Below, one piece after another: positions 1 through 7,531 of a stretch of 64,000 bases of DNA. This DNA comes from CALOCN01 sp942491735 (lineage in GTDB: Bacteria; Eisenbacteria; RBG-16-71-46; JABDJR01). The first letter of the stretch is position 1. Each line of letters begins with the position of its first letter. The stretch is taken from assembly GCA_942491735.1 (NCBI GenBank), contig CALOCN010000014.1, forward strand, positions 1,612,001 through 1,676,000. The letters are read 5' to 3'. The notes beneath the pieces were generated by a model, which did no database searches, was not told the DNA's origin, and saw nothing but the letters and a program-made list of their open reading frames with translations. The position numbers were made by a program, and so were the translations under genes.

Positions 1-911
1 TCCGGGGTGTAGCAGGCCGCGGTGATCTCCACCGAATAGTCGCCCGGGGCCACGACGGCGAAGCCATAGGCTCCGGTGGTGGGGTTGCTGGAGGTGACGC
101 GGGTCACATCCCCCTGCTTGAGGGTCACCGTGGCCGCCGGGTAGGGGGGCGACTCGAGTCCGGTGTAGGCAATGGTCCCGCCCACCGATCCGGTGGGTGC
201 GCCCCCGACAAGGGTGACCGAGAAGGACTGCAACGACTCGTCGAGGGTGAAGATGTAGTCGCCCGCCACCGGGGCAGTGATCTGGATGTCCCCGCCGAAC
301 CCGCTGAAGAGCCCCACGTTGAACGGTCCACCCGGGAGCACATGCTTCATCCCGGAGAAGTCCGCATAGCTGGGCGGATCGTCGTAGTCCTCGTCGGTCA
401 CGAACTTGAACGCATGGTCCCCGACCGCGAGCGCGATGGTGTCGCTCCACGCGCAGGCGTTCATGAGGGTCATGAACGGGGAGGCGCCGATGTTCCATCC
501 GGTGAAACTTCCCACGAGCTGGATGGTGGTGAAGTCGGTTGCGGCCGCGGTCGCGGTTGCCGTCCCGAGGGCCCGCTCGGTTTCCTCCGGGGCGAGGTCG
601 AACCGGAAGGGGTCGATGGACCAGCACGGTGCGGTGAGTTCGGCCGTGTAGGAGGTGGTGGTGAGCGGCGCGGGAACGGAGACGGAAAAGGATCCATCCG
701 TGCGCAGGGTGGCGGTAGTCCCTACCTGCGTGGCGCCATCCTCGAGAACCCTGACCTGGGCCGGCGGAAAGGCTTCGGTCCCGGTGTAGGTGACCGACCC
801 GGTGAGGGTGATGTTCTGGGCCCCCGCCACGGACGCGGCGCAAACAAGACCCATCACGACCAGAGAGACGAGGGAGCAGACCGAGCGTCCGCTGCGGATG
901 ACCATATCCAT
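1..911 (-). CDS. Secreted protein with Ig-like and E-set (AMPK-GBD-like) domains, partial
   Basis: The reading frame enters from outside the window, so the C-terminus is missing; 303 codons are visible. The ATG at 911 follows a strong AAGGAGG. The N-terminus is a signal peptide that ends near residue 30 after a VAGA stretch. Next come an Ig-like or carboxypeptidase-regulatory-like beta domain (GSVTYTG start), an E-set domain that reads SFTGWNIGASPF and later HAFKFVTDEDYDDPP, and a second Ig-like unit that begins GGTIAYTGLESPP. The E-set unit is the same type as the five repeats in the amylase at 19313-22987. I infer an exported or surface protein that binds glycans or builds the cell surface. 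No catalytic motif is visible in this part. Confidence 0.75.
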   Translation of the reverse strand, partial: MDMVIRSGRSVCSLVSLVVMGLVCAASVAGAQNITLTGSVTYTGTEAFPPAQVRVLEDGATQVGTTATLRTDGSFSVSVPAPLTTTSYTAELTAPCWSIDPFRFDLAPEETERALGTATATAAATDFTTIQLVGSFTGWNIGASPFMTLMNACAWSDTIALAVGDHAFKFVTDEDYDDPPSYADFSGMKHVLPGGPFNVGLFSGFGGDIQITAPVAGDYIFTLDESLQSFSVTLVGGAPTGSVGGTIAYTGLESPPYPAATVTLKQGDVTRVTSSNPTTGAYGFAVVAPGDYSVEITAACYTP

Positions 912-1091
912 GGGGAGCCTCCTTCGGGATTGCCGTATCGGGCTCATGGGCCCGTTAAACCGGTCCAATTGTGCTTCCCTTGGGCCTGTGGGGCAACCGT
1001 CCAAAACGGGCAAAATCGGGTTGGCGAGGTCGTATCGTAGGGCCGGGTGGGGGATTCGCCGGTCGCCGGGGGGGCCCCAAAAGGGCAAACG

Positions 1092-1116
1092 AAAAGCGGC
1101 GCCGAGGGGCGCCGCT
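1092..1116 (-). terminator. Intrinsic terminator of the histone-like gene
   Basis: AGCGGCGCC at 1095-1103 pairs perfectly with GGCGCCGCT at 1108-1116 around a four-base loop. Read on the minus strand the hairpin is followed by TTTT. It lies 23 bases after the stop codon of the small gene at 1139. Confidence 0.75.
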
Positions 1117-1138
1117 CTCGTCCAAACTCAACTGGGCT

Positions 1139-1348
1139 CTAGAGATCGCAGGGCTTGAGGGTCTTGCGCTTGTTGTCGGTCGCGCGGCCCTCGGCACTCT
1201 TGATCATCTCACGGACCTTCTTGTCGAGGGCTCCGTAGAAGTCGCCGGACACATTGCACTTCCGGACGGCCGCCTTGGTGCGCGCCTTGGAAATGATCAG
1301 GTCCACGCTGGCCTTCTTCTTGGTCTTCTTCGCTGCCTTCCTAGCCAT
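1139..1348 (-). CDS. Bacterial histone-fold protein, alpha3-truncated type
   Basis: A 69-residue basic protein. Residues 1-13 form a lysine-rich tail (MARKAAKKTKKKA). Residues about 14-31 fit helix alpha1, then an NVSGD loop. Residues about 36-58 fit a long alpha2 (FYGALDKKVREMIKSAEGRA). The end reads RKTLKPCDL, which matches the RxTxxxxD signature of archaeal and eukaryotic histone folds (RKTIKAED in HMfB). The protein stops just after the signature Asp, as in the alpha3-truncated bacterial histones such as Bdellovibrio Bd0055. The ATG at 1348 follows GAGGAG; an upstream in-frame start would add 30 residues with no ribosome site. It is monocistronic, with its own terminator and a candidate promoter. 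The expected role is dimeric DNA binding; the DNA geometry cannot be read from sequence. Confidence 0.77.
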   Translation of the reverse strand: MARKAAKKTKKKASVDLIISKARTKAAVRKCNVSGDFYGALDKKVREMIKSAEGRATDNKRKTLKPCDL

Positions 1349-1385
1349 TGAAAACTCCTCTGATCTGGGTGCGGTTGGCTCTCCT

Positions 1386-1427
1386 GAGAGCACCCTGTCG
1401 AGAACACCCTCGTGAGAACCCTGTGCC
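1386..1427. repeat. Three imperfect 14-bp direct repeats in the histone leader
   Basis: Units at 1386-1399 (GAGAGCACCCTGTC), 1400-1413 (GAGAACACCCTCGT) and 1414-1427 (GAGAACCCTGTGCC) lie head to tail. They sit 38-79 bases upstream of the histone-like ATG and downstream of its candidate promoter, so they would be in the 5' untranslated region. They could be a regulator site or an RNA element. Confidence 0.5.
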
Positions 1428-1493
1428 TCACGACACACGTGTTTGGAGCGGCGATCGTCCGGAAAAGCCCGTCCCGACCACGTTTCCGGCGTT

Positions 1494-1523
1494 ATGAAAC
1501 ACTGCGGCTCGCGGGCTTGTCAA
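1494..1523 (-). promoter_or_regulatory. Candidate sigma70 promoter for the histone-like gene
   Basis: On the minus strand a perfect TTGACA (1523-1518) is followed after 18 bases by TTTCAT (1499-1494). The predicted leader is about 140 bases. The 313-base gap between the histone-like gene and the lipoprotein at 1662 otherwise holds only the 14-bp direct repeats. I see no clear promoter on the plus strand. Confidence 0.45.
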
Positions 1524-1661
1524 ACCATTTCGGGGGAAAAGTCCCGATTCGGAGGCTTTGGAGCCTTCTCGCGGGTCAAGTGACCCCGGAATCGGGCCGA
1601 TTACCTGACTGGTGCGGGGTGGTGTGTGATCGAGACCTTATCCCCTGGGAGGGAGACCCAT

Positions 1662-2066
1662 ATGCGACGGATCGTCCTGATACTGACCGCGGGAGCGGTG
1701 CTGGTTCTGGCTTCGGGTTGTGGTTCCAGCGTGAATTTCGTGCGTGCCCATGATGTGGAGTACGAGGCCAAGAGCAGCAACTCGCCGGTGGAGATCCATA
1801 CCGGCGACGTGAATCGACCCTACGTGGTCATTGGAACCCTCACGGCGTCGGAGACCATGAAGGCCTCCTTCTCCGAGAAGTCCACCTACGACACGGTGCT
1901 CAAGCAACTCCGTGACACGGCGCGGAAGGTTGGAGCGGACGCCCTGATCCACACCCACCCCGAGTCGGACTCCGAGGGTGTGTCCACCAAGGTGGTCATC
2001 ACCGCGCAGGCGGTGAAGTACATGGAGCGGGAGGCGCGCCTGCGCTCCAGCAACGAGAAGCCCTAG
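1662..2066 (+). CDS. Small lipoprotein, YbjQ/DUF4156-like
   Basis: 134 residues. The ATG at 1662 follows GGGAGGGA and starts a classic lipoprotein signal, with Cys at the end of a LASGC lipobox. The mature part contains PYVVIGTL and later a helix reading LRDTARKVGADALIHT, then a strand VVITAQAVKY. That order resembles the small YbjQ/UPF0145 or DUF4156 fold, in which an Ala-rich helix is followed by a strand ending in the domain core. Exact function is unknown. It stands alone, convergent with the membrane-protein gene at 2121. Confidence 0.65.
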   Translation: MRRIVLILTAGAVLVLASGCGSSVNFVRAHDVEYEAKSSNSPVEIHTGDVNRPYVVIGTLTASETMKASFSEKSTYDTVLKQLRDTARKVGADALIHTHPESDSEGVSTKVVITAQAVKYMEREARLRSSNEKP

Positions 2067-2095
2067 GAACAGTCGTCTTCGGCGCGCATGCGCCG

Positions 2096-2129
2096 CTCAC
2101 GATCTCACGATCTCACGATCTCACGATCT
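2096..2129. repeat. 8-bp tandem repeat, four copies
   Basis: CTCACGAT is repeated four times without error from 2096 to 2127, followed by a partial CT. It lies between two convergent genes and overlaps the last three codons of the minus-strand membrane-protein gene. A perfect tandem array such as this can change length by slippage. Confidence 0.85.
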
Positions 2130-2975
2130 ACGCTCCGGGACGGGTTCATTCCCGTCCCGGAGCTGCCGGTTTCGGCGCGCCGTGAGCACGGCGAACCCCA
2201 CCAGGCCTGCCACCCCCGGCAGGACGTAGGGCAGCACCGGCTGCCCGTCGACCGCGTGCTGGACGAGACCCAGGTTGAGTCCCGCGAACAACACGGTCCA
2301 ACTCACCCGGAACACGAAATAGAGCCAGTGCCGACGGGTCAGGAGTCGCGAGGCGATGTCCCCGCGCTGTCCCATCATCCAGCGCACGATGAGGTAGGCC
2401 CCTTCCAGCAGGAACAGGACCAGGTACGCGACCATCGTCTGGTGACGCAGTACCCGCAGGGCATCCAGCTTGGGGAGCCAGTGGGCCACGCTGCCCGGGA
2501 GCCAACGCACCGGGACCTCGTCCGGAATGTCTCCGAGGTGGGAGCGGATGACGAGGATGGTCATGAGATAGGTCGAGAGGGGGAGCATCTCCCTGAGGAT
2601 CACCCACACCCATCCTCCCCGGGCTGGCACCGGACGATCCTCGGGGGAAAGCGAGCCGGCCTCCCAGGAGCGTGACACGAGGAGCGCGGGGTACGAAGCG
2701 GACATGGTGACCACGATCACCAGCGGCGCCCACACCGTGGTGAGCCAGGACTCGGGGAGTCCGGCCGCGATGTGCAGCAGCACCCAGCCCCCCCATCCCA
2801 TGAGCAGGATGGCCAGGCGGCGGAGCGTTCGCCCGCGTATGTCCAGCGGATCAATGTGGAGCCGGCTCGCCCCGCGCAGGCGCAGGGAATCCGCGCCGAA
2901 CCACAACGCGGCGGAGAGGATCGTGATCAGGACCACGAGCACCGGTCGCATCCAGCCGATCTGGTCCAGGGTCAT
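2121..2975 (-). CDS. Polytopic membrane protein, DUF1648-like segment
   Basis: 284 residues with about six to seven hydrophobic segments. The ATG at 2975 overlaps the stop codon of the transporter gene upstream (ATGA), so the two are translationally coupled. One loop reads GDIPDEVPVRWLPG, which recalls the DUF1648 loop pattern of SdpI-like proteins, though the match is weak. No enzyme motif is visible. I infer an accessory membrane protein of the fatty acid transporter operon. The 3' end contains a perfect inverted repeat, and the stop codon lies inside the 8-bp tandem repeat, so repeat slippage would change the C-terminus. Confidence 0.6.
   Translation of the reverse strand: MTLDQIGWMRPVLVVLITILSAALWFGADSLRLRGASRLHIDPLDIRGRTLRRLAILLMGWGGWVLLHIAAGLPESWLTTVWAPLVIVVTMSASYPALLVSRSWEAGSLSPEDRPVPARGGWVWVILREMLPLSTYLMTILVIRSHLGDIPDEVPVRWLPGSVAHWLPKLDALRVLRHQTMVAYLVLFLLEGAYLIVRWMMGQRGDIASRLLTRRHWLYFVFRVSWTVLFAGLNLGLVQHAVDGQPVLPYVLPGVAGLVGFAVLTARRNRQLRDGNEPVPERRS
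2133..2162. repeat. Perfect 12-bp inverted repeat within a coding end
   Basis: CTCCGGGACGGG at 2133-2144 pairs with CCCGTCCCGGAG at 2151-2162 around TTCATT. It lies in the last 14 codons of the minus-strand membrane-protein gene. No T-run follows on the minus strand; the tandem CTCACGAT array comes next instead. It may terminate transcription from either convergent gene. Confidence 0.7.
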
Positions 2976-4354
2976 CGTGGCCCCGCGCCGAACAGGGCGA
3001 GCAGAACGAGGATCCCCGGCGCCACGAGCAGCATGAGCAGGGAGGTGTAGCCCACGATCTGCCGCGCCTGCAGCCGGGTGATGGCCAGGAGCGGGAGTGC
3101 CCAGAAGGGCTGCAGCATGTTGGTGAGTTCGTCGCCGTAGGCAACCGCCATCACCGTGTCGGTGAGCTGGGTTCCCAGCCGTTCGGCCGCTTCCACCGCG
3201 ATGGGACCCTGCACCGACCACTGGCCGCCCCCGGACGGCACGAACAGGTTCACCACCGCCGCTCCGAGGAAGGTCATCACCGCGTGGACCGAACCCACCG
3301 GCAGCACCTCGCCCGCCGATGAGGCCAGGGAGACCGAGGCCTCGGCGAACCGCTCGGTCAGTCCGGTTCCGGACATGAGCCCCATGATGCCGAAGTAGAA
3401 CGGGAACTGGAGCAGGATCCCCCCGGCCCCCCGGACCGCCTCGTCCACGCTGTCCGCATAGCGGCGGGGAGTTCCGTGCAGCAGGAGTCCGGCGAGGAGA
3501 AAGACGAAGTTGATCGCGTTGAGATTGACCCCGTCCCAGCCCCGTTCCAGGAAGTACGGAACGAGGTAGCCCAGGCCGGCGAGGGCCATGATCAGGACCA
3601 GCGACCGACTGTTCTCCAGGCGCTGGGCCGGCGTGGGCCCCAGGGCACCCGGAGCGGGATCCCTGGGGGGGGGCGGTTCGGGTTCCCGGGGCGCGGTCTC
3701 GATCCGGTCCGGCCGGGGCGCCATGAGCATCAGGGCGAGCGGTACGGCGAGCAGCAGGAAACCGGTCACGGCCAGGTTGAGAGGGGAGAGCAGGGTCTCG
3801 CTGACCGGGATGACGCCGATCCGCGCCTCCAGGAAATGGCCCGGGGTGGCGATGGTCACCGGCGCCGTACCGGAAAGCCCTCCGTGCCAGATCAGGAGCC
3901 CGGTGTAGCCCGCGGCGACCACCAGGGGATAGTGGACCCGCACGTCGCGACGGGCCGCCTCGCGGGCCACGGTACGCGCGAGCAGGGCTCCCACGATCAG
4001 GCCCAGGCCCCAGTTGAGGAGCGCGGCGATCATGGCGACCAGCGAGGTCAGGACGACCGCGGACCCGGTTCCGTGGACGCGCCGTGCGAGGCCGGCCAGG
4101 ACGCGACGCACCGGAGGGGTCTCGGCCAGGGCGTGACCGGTGACCAGGATCATGGCCATCTGGAAGGCAAAGGTGAGCAGGCCCCCGTTCCACATGCCGG
4201 AGTACCACGCCGTGACCGCCTCGCCGGGGGACACCCGCGCCCAGGCGAGAGCGAGCAGGAAGGCGATGAGGGTGAGGAGGATGGCAAAGACGAACGGATG
4301 CGGCATCCAACGGAGCGAGAAGCGGGTGAACGCGTCACCCAGATGACGGATCAT
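2972..4354 (-). CDS. atoE: Short-chain fatty acid transporter, AtoE family
   Basis: 460 residues, the usual AtoE length, with about 12 hydrophobic segments. Recognisable features are PHPFVFAILLTLIAFLLAL at the N-terminus, NWGLGLIVGALLAR, GGLSGTAPVTIATPGH, the FVPSGGGQWSVQGP loop and a terminal GDELTNMLQPFWALPLLAI segment. The family imports short-chain fatty acids such as acetoacetate or butyrate. The ATG at 4354 was chosen because the family begins near its RWMPHPFVF segment; the longer frame adds 25 unrelated residues. It overlaps the downstream membrane-protein gene by four bases. No acetoacetate-degrading enzymes lie nearby. Confidence 0.85.
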   Translation of the reverse strand: MIRHLGDAFTRFSLRWMPHPFVFAILLTLIAFLLALAWARVSPGEAVTAWYSGMWNGGLLTFAFQMAMILVTGHALAETPPVRRVLAGLARRVHGTGSAVVLTSLVAMIAALLNWGLGLIVGALLARTVAREAARRDVRVHYPLVVAAGYTGLLIWHGGLSGTAPVTIATPGHFLEARIGVIPVSETLLSPLNLAVTGFLLLAVPLALMLMAPRPDRIETAPREPEPPPPRDPAPGALGPTPAQRLENSRSLVLIMALAGLGYLVPYFLERGWDGVNLNAINFVFLLAGLLLHGTPRRYADSVDEAVRGAGGILLQFPFYFGIMGLMSGTGLTERFAEASVSLASSAGEVLPVGSVHAVMTFLGAAVVNLFVPSGGGQWSVQGPIAVEAAERLGTQLTDTVMAVAYGDELTNMLQPFWALPLLAITRLQARQIVGYTSLLMLLVAPGILVLLALFGAGPR

Positions 4355-4376
4355 GGACTGGCTCCCCGGGGGTACG

Positions 4377-4406
4377 TTGAGGCCGGTGACGGCGGCTGGT
4401 ATGCTG
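4377..4406 (+). promoter_or_regulatory. Candidate promoter for the lipoprotein at 4464
   Basis: TTGAGG at 4377-4382 and TATGCT at 4401-4406 are 18 bases apart. The predicted start is about 50 bases before the GTG codon. Confidence 0.4.
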
Positions 4407-4463
4407 CCACCGATGCTTCGCCGGATCACGGCGTGGCCTGAAGAGCCTTACAGGGAGGATTTC

Positions 4464-5045
4464 GTGGTGTCGAGCAGAAACGTCCGGAACCTGTTTCGCA
4501 GCTTCTCGTCTACTCGGGGTCTGCGTCTCCTGCTTCCCGTCCTTCTTGTGAGCGCGATCGGCTGCGGCGGAAGCGGCGCCGGTGCCCCGGCCGGCGGGGC
4601 AAGCGTCGACGCCCCCGATCCCGTTCCGGGGGTGCCGGTGGACCGGAACGTGTGGAGCGTGCGGTTCTATTCCTCCTCGGGACAATTCATCGTGGACGAG
4701 TTCGAAATCGAATTCTATGGCGGGCGTCGGGGCAAGCACTACTTCTTCGGTTTCTTCCGGGACCAGTACGAGTCCCCGGTGCAGATTCCGTTCAACCAGC
4801 TGACCCGGGTCGACTTCATGGGACAGATGGAGCAGTCCCTGTTCGAGCAGGCCACCTTCAACCGGGAAGACCTCGGGCTGCAGTGGGCCAACGCCTTCTC
4901 CCTGCGACTCCACTACCTGGACGGACGCCAGGACGAGTTCTTCGCCTTCATTCCCAAGTTCCGCGGCATGAAGGATTTCCAGCGATGGGAAGTGACGCTG
5001 TCCGCCGATCTGCGCCAGTTCGACTACTTCGAGATCCTGCCCTAG
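4464..5045 (+). CDS. Lipoprotein of unknown function
   Basis: 193 residues from a GTG at 4464, preceded by GGGAGG at a normal distance. A longer in-frame ATG at 4353 lacks a ribosome site and would bury the signal sequence. Residues about 15-35 form a lipoprotein signal ending VSAIGC, followed by a Gly/Ala/Pro-rich linker. The mature domain is rich in aromatic residues and beta strands (WSVRFYSSSGQF, YFFGFFRDQY) and ends LRQFDYFEILP. I recognise no family. It is convergent with the LeuA-family gene, 25 bases apart. Confidence 0.6.
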   Translation: MVSSRNVRNLFRSFSSTRGLRLLLPVLLVSAIGCGGSGAGAPAGGASVDAPDPVPGVPVDRNVWSVRFYSSSGQFIVDEFEIEFYGGRRGKHYFFGFFRDQYESPVQIPFNQLTRVDFMGQMEQSLFEQATFNREDLGLQWANAFSLRLHYLDGRQDEFFAFIPKFRGMKDFQRWEVTLSADLRQFDYFEILP

Positions 5046-5070
5046 GCGCCCGTCGGCACCCTGTCGAGGA

Positions 5071-6318
5071 TCAGGCCCGGGCTTCCACTCCCGCGTCCTT
5101 GGCCAGACGGTGGATCTGCGCGTCCCCCAGGACTTCCTTGGCCTGCTTGGCCGCCTTGAAGATCGATTCCACCGCTTCGGGGGTCGGGTCGTATCCGTGC
5201 CGGGTCAGCCAGTAGGAGACGTTGGCCATGCCGCTCATGGGTCCGATCTCGATGACCTGCTCGCGCCCCACCATGGAGGCCGGTACCGCGGAGTAGATGA
5301 GGTCCTCGAGCCAGTCGTCCCCGCGCTGCGCGGCCTTGATGACCGCGGCGGCATGGACGCCGGTGGCGGTGCGAAAGGCATCCCGTCCGGTAACCGGGTA
5401 GTTGACCGGGATCTCGATCCCCACCGCGCTGGAGACGGTCTCGCAGTACTCGCCGAGCCGCGAGAGGTCGTTGTCGATGACGCCCATCAGCTTCAGGTTG
5501 ACCAGCAGCTGGTCCATGGCCGCGTTGCCGCAGCGCTCGCCGATTCCCAGGGCGGTTCCGTGGAGCTGGTCGACCCCGGCCATGCCGGCGGTAATGGTAT
5601 TGACCACGCCGAGCCCGCGATCGTTGTGACCGTGCCAGTCCAGGAGCACGCCCTCGTCCACCTCGTCGGCGATGGCGCGGACGTACTTCACGATGGCTCG
5701 CACTCCCGACGGATCCGCATGGCCCACCGTGTCGGCGATGGTGATGCGTTTGGCCCCGCTGCGGATGGCGCACTGGTACAGCGCCTTGATGGTTTCCGGG
5801 GTGGCCCGGGTGGTGTCCTCGGTGACGAACATGACCGGGATGCCATGGGTCACCGAGTAGGTGACCGCTTCCTCGACCAGCCCCAGCAGCTTGGAGAGGG
5901 TCCAGTTCTCCGTGTAGAACCGGATGGGGCTGGAACCGATGAACATGGCCACCTCGACCGGAAGACCGGTCTTCTGGGAGATGTCCACGATGGGTTCGAT
6001 GTCCTTGACCAGGGTCCGCGCCGCGGCGTTGGGCCGGAGTTTCATTCCGGCGCTCACCGTTTCCTGGACCAGGGCCAGGGTGTCCGCGTAGGGCCGGGGA
6101 CCGGCCGCGGGGAGACCCACGTCGGCGGAGTCGATCCCCAGGCTTTCCATGAGATGGAGGATCCGTATCTTGGTTCCGATCTCGGGATCGGTCACCGAGG
6201 GGGACTGGAGTCCGTCCCGCAACGACTCGTCGTCGAAGGACAGCGTCCGGGGGGGGGCGGTGTCCCCGGTGGTGTTCCAGTCATGAATGAGATCGTGGTC
6301 TCGGGATGCAGGGGACAC
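5071..6318 (-). CDS. LeuA-family DRE-TIM synthase (isopropylmalate/homocitrate synthase-like)
   Basis: 415 residues from a GTG at 6318 with GAGGAG upstream. The catalytic Arg-Asp of the family is in ESLRDGLQS (R34, D35). The metal-binding His pair is in DWHGHND (H229, H231). Condensation of an acyl-CoA with a 2-oxoacid is the family reaction. It lacks the C-terminal leucine regulatory domain of typical LeuA, so it is closer to the short homocitrate or citramalate synthase type, and the substrate is open. The last third (residues about 300-415) is helical and ends in a conserved-looking AKDAGVEARA tail. It lies 25 bases downstream of the methyltransferase gene and is probably co-transcribed with it. 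Confidence 0.78.
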   Translation of the reverse strand: MSPASRDHDLIHDWNTTGDTAPPRTLSFDDESLRDGLQSPSVTDPEIGTKIRILHLMESLGIDSADVGLPAAGPRPYADTLALVQETVSAGMKLRPNAAARTLVKDIEPIVDISQKTGLPVEVAMFIGSSPIRFYTENWTLSKLLGLVEEAVTYSVTHGIPVMFVTEDTTRATPETIKALYQCAIRSGAKRITIADTVGHADPSGVRAIVKYVRAIADEVDEGVLLDWHGHNDRGLGVVNTITAGMAGVDQLHGTALGIGERCGNAAMDQLLVNLKLMGVIDNDLSRLGEYCETVSSAVGIEIPVNYPVTGRDAFRTATGVHAAAVIKAAQRGDDWLEDLIYSAVPASMVGREQVIEIGPMSGMANVSYWLTRHGYDPTPEAVESIFKAAKQAKEVLGDAQIHRLAKDAGVEARA

Positions 6319-6343
6319 GGAATGGGCTCCTCGCCGTCTCGGG

Positions 6344-7531
6344 TCAGTCGAGCCGCTCGAGCACCTGGCACTTGAGATAGACACTCTCGGGGAAACCGAG
6401 CAGCACCGGATGATCCGGCGACTGCTGTCTGCGCTCCAGGATCCGGAACGAACGTCCGGCATCGGCCTGGGCGCGGGTGAGCACCTCGTCCATGAGGTTC
6501 TCCCGCAGGTGATACGAGCAACTGCACGTGATGAGGATACCACCCGGACGGAGGATCTTCATGGCGCGCAGGTTGATCTCCTTGTACCCGCGCAGCGCCC
6601 CGTCCAGTTCCTTCTTGTTCTTGGCGAAGGCGGGGGGATCGAGGATCACCACGTCGAACCTGGCGTTCTCCTTGTCGGCCCGCTTGAGGTAGTCGAACAT
6701 GTTGTCGTCGACAAAGGACACATTGTCGATGCCGTTGCGTTTGGCGTTCATGCGCGCGCTCTTGCGGGCCGCCTTGCTGGTCTCGACCATCACCACCTCG
6801 TCGGCGGCCCCGGCGGCGGCGAGGCCGAACCCGCCGGTGTAGCTGAAGCCGTCCAGCACCCGCCCCTTGGACAGTTGTCCGGCCAGGAGATGGTTCTCGG
6901 TCTGATCCAGGAACGCTCCGGTCTTCTGGCCGCCCACGAGGTCGGTCACGATGACCAGATCCCCCTCGTGGAAGGTCACGTTCTCCGGTGTGGTCCCCAC
7001 GATCTGTTCCACGCCCCGCGGGAGCCCCTCCAGCGTGCGCACGCTGGGGTCGTTGCGGGCCAGCACGGACTCCGGGGTGAGTTCCTCCATGAGGATCTCG
7101 ACGATCTCGTCCTGGAGGACGGCCATACCCCAGGAAAGCGTCTGGAGGACGATGTGGGTGCCATAGCGATCCACCACCAGGCCTGGAAGACCGTCGGACT
7201 CGCCGAAGACCAGACGCACGGCGTCGCGCCGGGAGAAGATGCGTTCGCGGTAGGCGATGGCCTCCCGGATGCGGGTGGCCAGGAGCTCCCGCCCCACCGG
7301 TTCCGGGGTGCGGGTCAGGCGCCGCAGGGTGATCTGGGACTCCCGGCTGAGCAGCGCCTGCCCCAGGACCTCGCCCCGGGGATCCAGGACCTGGGCCAGC
7401 GGCTCCTCGCCGGTGCGCTCCTCGATCACCGTGACCCCGGTCCGGTAGATCCAGGGGTGACCGGATTTCCAACGGGACCAACCCTGGGGATTCAGCTTCG
7501 CGACGGCGGTCGGATACTCCTGGTCGCTCAT
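6344..7531 (-). CDS. RlmI-like 23S rRNA methyltransferase
   Basis: 395 residues, the usual length for the RlmI/class I SAM-dependent rRNA methyltransferases. An N-terminal PUA domain (SGHPWIYRTGV) is followed by a middle domain (GLPGLVVDRYG). The Rossmann methyltransferase has motif I VLDGFSYTGGFGLAAA near residue 230, the acidic loop MVETS, and DPPAF near residue 297. The Cys-containing motif is ITCSCSYHL near residue 337. The family makes m5C in 23S rRNA. The ATG at 7531 overlaps the stop codon of the DUF547 gene (ATGA). Confidence 0.85.
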   Translation of the reverse strand: MSDQEYPTAVAKLNPQGWSRWKSGHPWIYRTGVTVIEERTGEEPLAQVLDPRGEVLGQALLSRESQITLRRLTRTPEPVGRELLATRIREAIAYRERIFSRRDAVRLVFGESDGLPGLVVDRYGTHIVLQTLSWGMAVLQDEIVEILMEELTPESVLARNDPSVRTLEGLPRGVEQIVGTTPENVTFHEGDLVIVTDLVGGQKTGAFLDQTENHLLAGQLSKGRVLDGFSYTGGFGLAAAGAADEVVMVETSKAARKSARMNAKRNGIDNVSFVDDNMFDYLKRADKENARFDVVILDPPAFAKNKKELDGALRGYKEINLRAMKILRPGGILITCSCSYHLRENLMDEVLTRAQADAGRSFRILERRQQSPDHPVLLGFPESVYLKCQVLERLD

